From positions 84,501 through 148,500 of the forward strand of contig CAJHZI010000429.1 in NCBI GenBank assembly GCA_905160935.1: a DNA stretch of 64,000 nt, in the 5' to 3' direction. The notes below the pieces were generated by a model. It was not told where the DNA came from. It did not search any database and saw nothing but the letters and a program-made list of their open reading frames with translations. The position numbers and the translations under genes are program-made. Source of the DNA: Enchytraeus crypticus. Its lineage: Eukaryota > Annelida > Clitellata > Enchytraeida > Enchytraeidae. Below, in pieces: positions 56,635 to 64,000 of this stretch (position 1 is its first letter; each line of letters opens with the position of its first letter).

Positions 56635-57081
56635 TATTTCTAACTATTACATCTTTACACGTGATAATTAGCTAAGATTTAGTTCTTGCAATATTCCACG
56701 AACGGCTGCAAAGATGTTAAAAAGATCTCTGTATATTATCTATGTGTCATTTCAAATAAAAATGTATATACTTCATAGGCAAGTAGAATTTAGATGCTTA
56801 AGATATGTTTCATAAGTCTACAGTTTCGATGTAGGCTTATATATATCTACTTCTTTATTCGTTATCATCAAATAGGAGAAAAACAAAAACATAATAATAC
56901 AAATCAAAATCAAGATCAATGCTAAGATTGTATATAATAGTAAAAATTCGACATAAACGACCACCAGTTGGACAGATAAAATAAAAATAGTAATAAATCG
57001 AAATAAAACGTTCACTTCTACTACATACGATGGTTTGCTAGGAAATAAACATTACGGTTACGTAATATAATACTATATTTA

Positions 57082-57109
57082 AAGAGAGAGAGAGAGAAAG
57101 AAAGACAGA

Positions 57110-57159
<50 letters not shown>

Positions 57160-57186
57160 CAGAAACAGAGAGAGACAGAGAGAAAC
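57082..57186. repeat. (GA)n microsatellite
   Basis: About 100 bp of GA with occasional AAAG and CAGA interruptions. No gene is seen from 56.0 to 58.9 kb. Confidence 0.95.
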
Positions 57187-57779
57187 TACGTTCATTTCAG
57201 TGTCAATGATACAGAACATACAAAAGATACACAACCAAACACACTACACGCTAGATCGTCAGAGAACACAGGGTCACCGACATGTATCTAGTTGACCACC
57301 CAGTAATTATATAGAGAGAAGACATATTACGTGAAAAGTGACCAAGCAACTAAAATAGAGAAGTAAACTGAAAAATCATGCACGTCTAATGAAATAAGGA
57401 GATAATTATAAATTTGTACATCGACTTTGGCTTTCATAGAGTTTCGTGCTATAATTAAAGACATCAACATACTCATTGCGTTGTTTTTCTGCTGACATTG
57501 AAATTCACTTTTTGTTAGACATATTTTCTAAAAATTAAGATGCTTAGATTGTGGCTATTTTCTTCTCTACGTCACTCTATTCGTAAGTAGATAGAAAAAT
57601 TACGGGCAATCATGCCAATGTTATCACTATGGAGCAGCATTTAATATAATAAATAAATAACATAATACAAAATATTTAAATGTATCAATTTAGTTTAATA
57701 CATAAAGATATACAATGTGTAAATACAAATTAATTTTGTTAATTATGATTTTGTTTCGTATAGCCGCCTCTCAAGTGAT

Positions 57780-58220
57780 TTTAACTCCGCCCCACCATCA
57801 TATTCATGTTACTAGCCCATGTTGTGTCCAAGTCACTGAAGAGTAGACCAACTGTAAATTGTAAGCGTGCGTATGAGGCGACTAAGTAAGAACTTCGTAA
57901 GTCAAGGAGACATCTAAGAATCCATATTTTCATAGGCTATAGGCCACATCGAGGTGTGGACAAAGCAAGTATAGCCAGAGAAAGAAAACTGTGAATAGGA
58001 ATATGAGTCTTGGACCACCATGACTGATCTGAATAACTCTTCGGTCGATTCCTCTTCAGAAGCTTTCAGAAATGTCTACGACCATGCAACAGCCTTTTGC
58101 GGGAAATCATGATAAAGGTTCATTTTCCTTGAGCTTTTTATCTTTCAAATCCTGGGCTCTCCCATCACTGATGTCGCTTTTGAGAAAGAAACTCACGTTA
58201 ACATTGGCTTTACAGCTTTT
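57780..58220 (+). repeat. repeat H copy followed by SINE-A fragment
   Basis: Repeat H to about 58015 (GAAGAGTAGACCAACTG, GAGGTGTGGACAAAGC). A SINE-A fragment at 58148-58218 has TTTCAAATCCTGGGCTCTCC and a diverged core. Confidence 0.6.
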
Positions 58221-58387
58221 ATAGTTTTGTTCTTCTTATCATTACATAACATGACATGAAAAATTAGACGTTTATGTAGAGCCACTGTGGAATGTTGCAT
58301 AGAGTGAAGCATTAGTATTCTTTTTATTCAAACGCCTATAAAAAACTAAATAAATAAATAAATACTAAGCCCTCCTTCATAGTCGAT

Positions 58388-58497
58388 TTTATGTTAAGAA
58401 AGCACATCAGTGACGGGCGAGCACTCGACTTAAACCCTAACACTAATACGTGTCCGTCAGTCAGAAATCTAATAAAATATGGCAACGGCTCAGCCAA
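58388..58497 (-). repeat. SINE-A fragment, diverged
   Basis: Minus strand: GAGTGCTCGCCCGTCACTGA and a decayed tRNA-like head (GCCATATTTTATTAG). Confidence 0.45.
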
Positions 58498-58982
58498 TTA
58501 ATAGACATAAACTAAAAACAACAGAGAAGTACATGTATAAATGTATCTATTTACGATTGGTACTGCGAAAGTTTCCAGCTAGTTCGATATTTTTATTAAA
58601 TAGTATTTTTTCTTAAGTCGACTATTCTATAGTAACTCTCATTAATTCTATTAATCCTCTAATTATTCTACTATAAAACTAATGCATAGCGTGAGATCTA
58701 TTTTATTCAAATGTAATTGTAAATGTATAACTACGTTACACTGCATAGCAAGTGCTAATACAGTAACGACTACGAGCTATATGACGAATCTCGACAAGTT
58801 GTGAGCTACTAGTCACTTCGATAACGTCTCACTTTAAGCGTTTCCTATCGACTGAACAGCTCGATGTTCAGTCTAATCGTTTACTGGATTTCATAACTAG
58901 GCGCAGGGTGAGGAAGCCAGGAAGATATTTGTCATAGACAGTAGAAAAACTTAAAGCAAAAGTTTGAGGAGTGAGACACACA

Positions 58983-59057
58983 ATGGAGGGTAGGAGCGTC
59001 AACCAACAAATTAAAAAGTTCGTAGCAACAATAGAAGTGAAGCAGGTAGGCTTGTAA
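58983..59057 (+). CDS. possible first coding exon of an unseen plus-strand gene
   Basis: ATG begins MEGRSVNQQIKKFVATIEVK and one more Gln, ending at CAG|GTAGGC, a good donor. No acceptor exon with a recognisable partner is visible to the window end. It would be transcribed away from the AFF gene. The peptide is not one I recognise. Chance is quite possible. Confidence 0.2.
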   Translation: MEGRSVNQQIKKFVATIEVKQVGL

Positions 59058-59169
59058 CTTTATAAATCAGTTTGGTGTTATTTCGCAGGGATAATTTTTC
59101 TGTAATCGCAGAGTTTATTAAACATTTACTGACGATAAATTATATTAATTACTACACATAGTACGTAGA

Positions 59170-59552
59170 TTTATGTCAAATAGTTGATGAAGAAGAGCTA
59201 GGAAGGCCATATAATTCAGAAGGACAGAATGGAAAATGTGGGGATGAATTTGAATGTTGAGGGGATCGGGACAGGTTGGCTCAGTCGAGATTGAGATGGT
59301 ATGGGCATATTGTGAGAAAGGCAGATGAGGATTTAGAAAAGAGAATTTGGAGGGAGGAGCTGGATGCTAAGCTAGAGAGAGATAGACCACAATTGACGTG
59401 GTATTCGGTAATTAATAAGGACATGAAAAATAGGGAATTGACTGATGATATGGTGTGGGACAGGGAGGTCTGGAGAAAGTCTATTAGTATCCCGGCCCTG
59501 GTTAAACTGGGATTTAAGGGAAGATGATGACGATGATGATGTTGATGAAGAA
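59170..59552 (+). mobile_element. LINE 3'-end fragment with GAT tail
   Basis: Encodes RLRWYGHIVRKADEDLEKRI, then a LERDRPQLTWYSVI block, MKNRELTDDMVWDREVWRKS and [11 protein letters not shown], the C terminus of a non-LTR ORF. It ends GGGAAGATGATGACGATG. Open over about 84 codons but truncated at the 5' side. Confidence 0.8.
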
Positions 59553-60449
59553 CAGCAGTGGATGGCATAAGTTAACGGCATCAGCTATCGGTTCTTCCTA
59601 TCAATAGGCGAGACATCGAAATCTAGATATTTAATGTATATTTGATTATGATAACTATTATTAGGCACATTATTATTACAATTAGGCCTATTAAGCATTA
59701 TAATTTCACGTATAATATTGATAACAATTATAATTTCATGAATACTATTATCTATCGAACTTTTCTCTCCTCTCCAGTTACTTTAGAAGTTTCTGGCATT
59801 GCTATCGCTCCCTATATAACCGCCCGATTGGCTCAGTTATTTGCCATAAAATGTTGAATTATGAGCTAGGACTTGGCATTTACATGCGTACCACGAAGTC
59901 CTACTGGTCTGATTTCATAGATAACTAAGATAAAAATTATCTTACCTAAGATTATCTAAGAAATTAGATCTTAGATATAAGAAATTATCTGAGAAATTAT
60001 CTAAGATAGAAATTATCTTATTATTTATATTAATTATCTTATTTCTAGGCATATTCAGCATGGAAATAGACGTTAAACATGACTATAATAGTTCGAGGAC
60101 ACAACGTAATAAAGTATACCTTTATACATGTACACACAAGTACAATATATCCCATGTATACTGAACCGTCTCATTGATATGAGATTTCCCATGTCTGATG
60201 CGAGTATTGTAGAAGCGTTAATTAGCTCACAGCTCGTCGACTCTTCAGAACTCTCTTTACCCTTCAACACGCCTGATCGCCTCAGGTGCTCTCTCCACTA
60301 GCCGTGCTTGATTGGGGGAGGGGCTTATATCGCTCACCATTTATTCTGCGTAAAATGACTGTCATAGGCGTTTATCTGCGCATCTGCAATCCTGTCAATT
60401 AGATTCATATTCAGTCTCAATGCTTAGATTTATATATTTATTCTGTGTA

Positions 60450-60522
60450 TGTTGAGTGCTAGGTTCAAATTCTGGGTACTCCCGTCTCTGATATCCTTTC
60501 GAGAGAATAAACTTACGTTAAA
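60450..60522 (+). repeat. SINE-A 3' fragment
   Basis: GTTGAGTGCTAGGTTCAAAT and a core reduced to CCTTTCGAGAGAATAAAC and TTACGTTAAAA. Confidence 0.5.
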
Positions 60523-60717
60523 ACAGGCATCTTATTTTGAATAATATTAATTTAACATAAACCACGTAAGCTGCCTCTCTTTATCTTTATCTCTCTCTCT
60601 CTCTTTCTCTCCCTCTGTCTCCATCTCCATCTCTCTCTCTTTCTCCTAACGCTTACAAAAAACTATGTTCTGTTTTCTGATCGTTATTACGCAAGAAAGA
60701 GTAATACATTAGTCAAG

Positions 60718-60800
60718 CATATGTGTGCTGAGGGGACGTCCCTGACATCATCCTTGGATGAGGAAACGGACGTTACACCTGTATTATTATTATATCATAT
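60718..60800 (+). repeat. SINE-D 3' part with ATT tail
   Basis: GACGTCCCTGACATCATCCT, core GAGGAAACGGACGTTACACC, then ATTATTATTAT. Confidence 0.75.
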
Positions 60801-60834
60801 CTTGGTGTTCCGTTATTTTTCGTTTCGCTCTTCT

Positions 60835-60945
60835 CACTCTTTCTCTCTCTCTCGCTCTCTCTCTCTTTCTCTCTCCCTCTCTTTCTCTCTTTATCTCTCT
60901 CATTCTCTCTCTCTTTCTCTTTCTCTCTCTCTCTCTCTTTCTCTA
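60835..60945. repeat. (CT)n microsatellite
   Basis: About 110 bp of CT with TTT interruptions. An earlier shorter CT run lies at 60575-60645. Confidence 0.95.
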
Positions 60946-60989
60946 TGATATACATGTATAAAGCCTCCACTCTTCTCTGTCTTCCGTTT

Positions 60990-61160
60990 TCCTCTTCATA
61001 TTGGTATGGGCATATGGTGAGAAAGGCAGATGAGGATTTAGAAAAGAGAATTTGGAGGGAGGAGCTGGATGCTAAGCTAGAGAGAGATAGACCACAATTG
61101 ACGTGGTATTCGGTAATTAAGAAGGACATGAAAAATAGGGAATTGACTGAGTGGATATTT
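60990..61160 (+). mobile_element. LINE 3' fragment, second copy of the 59-kb family
   Basis: WYGHMVRKADEDLEKRIWRE and the following block to MKNRELTEW are near-identical in DNA to 59295-59435. The two copies are only 1.6 kb apart, so a local duplication or two insertions are both possible. Confidence 0.8.
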
Positions 61161-61689
61161 AAATCATCATAATCAGCGCTCTTCTACAAGTATTGAATTT
61201 AAAAATAAAACCCAACTCACTTGAGAAATTACGATGTTCAGCTCTTACACCTACAGCCATCATAGTCAGATATCAGCTTACTATTTCTACCCAGCTACTC
61301 AAGAACTTCTTCATTCGCCATTTCTGAGTCCGCAATTAATCGTTTCTTTTGCTATCCAGATTCAATGCTAGTGTTTTCCAGAAAACCTCCATCCATTAAA
61401 GTACAATAACGTACATTAACGTACACTTTTTCACATTTGTATATTACCTTTAGAATTACGTTCTTAGGACATTTAGCAGAATTTCTCTTTTGTTTAAGCC
61501 CTACTCTATACATGCGGATCTCTTGATGTGCTATTACATGTTTTATAAGCCTATTGCTTCCGTATCTCCAATCACCATTCAAGATGAACTAAAACGTACG
61601 ACGCTCTTTACTTGTTTTTAACTGCATACTAATAAAGATACTAATCGTATACTGAACGTGTCGCAAGGAGCGATTGACAAACACTGAGG

Positions 61690-61893
61690 AAGGCAAAGGG
61701 AAATTATCTCAGAAGCCACATTTTCTCAAGGTATAAGTTGCATTAAGGTGCGAATAGGGTTTTGAATAGACTTGACTTGTTGATCGATAAAGTGTTCTTT
61801 ATGCAGAGTGACAGCAGATTGTGAATGGGAATAAGTATCTTAGACCTACCACTAAACCCAACACTTAGAGAGAGAGAGGGAGAGAGAGAGAGG

Positions 61894-61940
<47 letters not shown>

Positions 61941-61950
61941 TAATTTCTCC
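61690..61950 (+). repeat. repeat H copy followed by (GA)n
   Basis: GGGAAATTATCTCAGAAGCC, GATCGATAAAGTGTTCTTTA, then a GA microsatellite from 61868 to 61937. Confidence 0.65.
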
Positions 61951-62736
61951 TGCCTCTCAGGATACACTAATCAAGATTAAGAGTAGGCCAATACAGCGTA
62001 CAATAGTGCAGAAGCGTTTTATGATAAAGAAATTGCATTTGCTTGTGTCGTGTATGTGAACTCTACAGGGTTGAATGACACTTTTTGGTGGTCTTTTAAA
62101 ATTGAATTGAACTGAAATGCTCATAACACTCTTATGTAAGCACTGAATTCATAAAGAAAACGCAGAGCTTAACACGGAGTCCATAAACACGCACAAAACA
62201 TACACAAAACAAGAAATAGGCACATCTGCACGATGACATTTAAAATAAAACATACAGCGGCACTAGAGCGAGATTAGTGACACGGCTAATCACGAGAAAA
62301 ATCCTATTGTTTCAGGCTATGCGCGCGATCAATTAACAGAAAATGTTTCAAGTGGTTCAATATTAATTGCATTACTTCCTCCCCTCTATACACTGAAGAG
62401 TCTTCCCGCCTCTCCCCATACAATCCCCCTCCTCGTCTTCTACTACGCAGCGCTTCGAGGTTCTTGCTCGCACAGAAGATCTCAATAGTCTAGTGTGTAG
62501 AGCGGCAGTTAAAGAAATTTTAGGAATCAATCAGAGTGTAATTGAATTTTTTGTGAGTTGCAAGCTCATCAGAGTAAATGCTCTGATATTCAGATCCGGT
62601 GACACGGATGATTGACGAATTGTCTAAAGACCGGTATAAATGTGCTATTAATAATAATAATAATAACCTCCGACAATTTCTATAGCGGTGTCATGGCCGG
62701 TCTTCGAGAGCGCTTTGAACGTTCCTGATAGGTTAT

Positions 62737-62930
62737 TATTAATCCTTTCCATAGTTAATCATATCTTTGCAATTGATACCGCCAATCGGCAGCAAGCTCC
62801 GATACAAGATTAACCTTCCATGGGCCCAAGGGGATATCCATCATTACATGACCGAAATGGGCTGTGAACCCAGGCCACTTGTATCCGAGGCGAACACCTT
62901 AACCGTTACGCATATCCTCTCCCTTATTAT
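62737..62930 (-). repeat. SINE-C copy (tRNA-derived)
   Basis: Minus strand: GTAACGGTTAAGGTGTTCGC, CAAGTGGCCTGGGTTCACAG, and a tail ending ATGATTAACTATGGAAAGG, as in the 17.5-kb copy. A SINE-B end piece follows at 62960-62995. Confidence 0.7.
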
Positions 62931-63109
62931 ATAGTATTAGGAAAGCCAGACATCATGACGGATGATCATTTCACTATAGTATGTGTTTTAAGGGATAGCT
63001 TAGGAGATGTGGCTAGAACGTCTGACAGTGCAGCCGTATGGTGCCACCACAATCGGCATTTCTTTCTAAAATAAAAACACAATTTTTATACTTTTATTCC
63101 TAGGCTCCA

Positions 63110-63320
63110 GAACTTGTTACAAAATTTTCCTAAAACCCGACCCTGGCTAAGCTTGAATTCAATGAATGATGATGATGATGATGATGATGATGTTGATGAA
63201 ATGATAATGATGATGATGATGATGACGATGATTGTTATGATGAGTCAGAAGAACCCGAGCTATCACGGGCGATCAGCGAGAAAAAAATTCTGTGGCAGCA
63301 CTTAGCGCTATAATGCTGTT
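63110..63320 (+). mobile_element. LINE tail with (GAT)n, then a LINE C-terminal fragment
   Basis: ACCCGACCCTGGCTAAGCTT leads into GAT repeats (63157-63240). A short piece with TATCACGGGCGATCAGCGAG encodes ITGDQREK, matching the 14-kb LINE fragment. Confidence 0.6.
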
Positions 63321-63649
63321 TGCTTCCACGGCATATTCGCTGAAATAATATGTAGATGTTGAGAGTGCAGAGAATTCATTTAAAATGCTTTAAAACTTTT
63401 TACTGAATAATACCAGTCATATATTGCAACTTAGAATCCTTTACAGCCCATGTTATTAAAAAAATTTAAAATTCATTAAAAGAATAATACCAGAAATTGT
63501 TATTTAGAAATTACCCATGCATAATTTAAAAATTGTGTTTCTTTTTCCACAGCGTTCCTGTTTCACATTTCGTTTCTGTTCTTTTCAAGTTAAGTAAATA
63601 AGAAATTCAATTATCTATTATTTTTGTACCACTCTCTCACTCTCTATCT

Positions 63650-63805
63650 CTCTCAGTGCACGGCCTATTGGCAGGTCCATGGTATACAACGCCTCCACTC
63701 ATCTCTATCTTCCGCTTTCCTCTTCATGTCTACATACGAGTAGATCTTTAAATCATCTAACATGATATACATGTACCATTATTCTCAATGGATTCTGCTT
63801 ATGAC
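63650..63805 (-). mobile_element. LINE 3'-end fragment
   Basis: Minus strand: TTAGATGATTTAAAGATC, GTATGTAGACATGAAGAGG, then CCATGGACCTGCCAATAGG. Same family as at 12.3, 26.1 and 48.3 kb. Nothing further is recognised to the window end. Confidence 0.7.
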
Positions 63806-64000
63806 GTGGTGGGCCCCCTATGTCTTCCCCAGCTATGCCGATCTCTATACTAATGCGTATTGCAATTAAACGATTATGCAGTCGTTGAAAAATATATTCT
63901 ATAAACAGTGAAACTCGCTAACAAATTTTACAATACAAAGAACTCAGAGATAAAGATATATCCGATCAGCAATCGATAAATTACGAAAACTGTTATAATG

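Overview
This is nuclear DNA from an invertebrate animal. It is AT-rich and dense with (TA)n, (GA)n, (GAT)n and (ATT)n microsatellites, tRNA-derived SINEs, LINE fragments and Tc1/mariner elements. The genes have GT-AG introns and belong to metazoan families (an AFF/Lilliputian scaffold, a PH+PTB adaptor, a threonine aldolase). I cannot fix the phylum from sequence alone. No prokaryotic operon, CRISPR array or rRNA gene is visible.

Three host genes lie head to tail on the minus strand. (1) About 13.4 to 4.4 kb: an 8-exon gene for an 877-residue adaptor with a PH domain, an IRS/DOK-type PTB domain and a long Ser/Asn-rich tail carrying two YxxM motifs. (2) 16.96 to 15.65 kb: an intronless L-threonine aldolase. 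(3) About 56.0 to 24.2 kb: a large 18-exon gene whose exons join in phase into 2,968 codons. Its C-terminal 300 residues are the AF4/FMR2 (AFF) C-terminal homology domain, so it is read as a Lilliputian/AFF-like scaffold of the super elongation complex, with a 1,207-residue Gln/Asn-rich first coding exon.

The rest is repeat-rich. 0-4 kb: degenerate satellite, a LINE 3' end and (TA)n. 6-7.5 kb: an apparently intact DD37E Tc1/mariner element inside an adaptor-gene intron. 13.5-15.5 and 17-24 kb: LINEs, SINEs and microsatellites between genes. 24-56 kb: the same repeats within AFF introns, including a second mariner-type element with about 188-bp terminal repeats and an antisense LINE. 56-64 kb: intergenic repeats, with one possible plus-strand first exon near 58.98 kb.

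The strongest observations are these. A SINE supplies the last codons, the stop and part of the 3' UTR of the AFF gene. A 29-bp minisatellite repeats a strong 5' splice-site sequence about 18 times downstream of the matching real donor. The donor of AFF exon 13 is tandemly triplicated. Three SINE families with different heads and tails share one conserved 3' core. One LINE family's 3' end repeatedly sits at the start of (GAT)n tracts.
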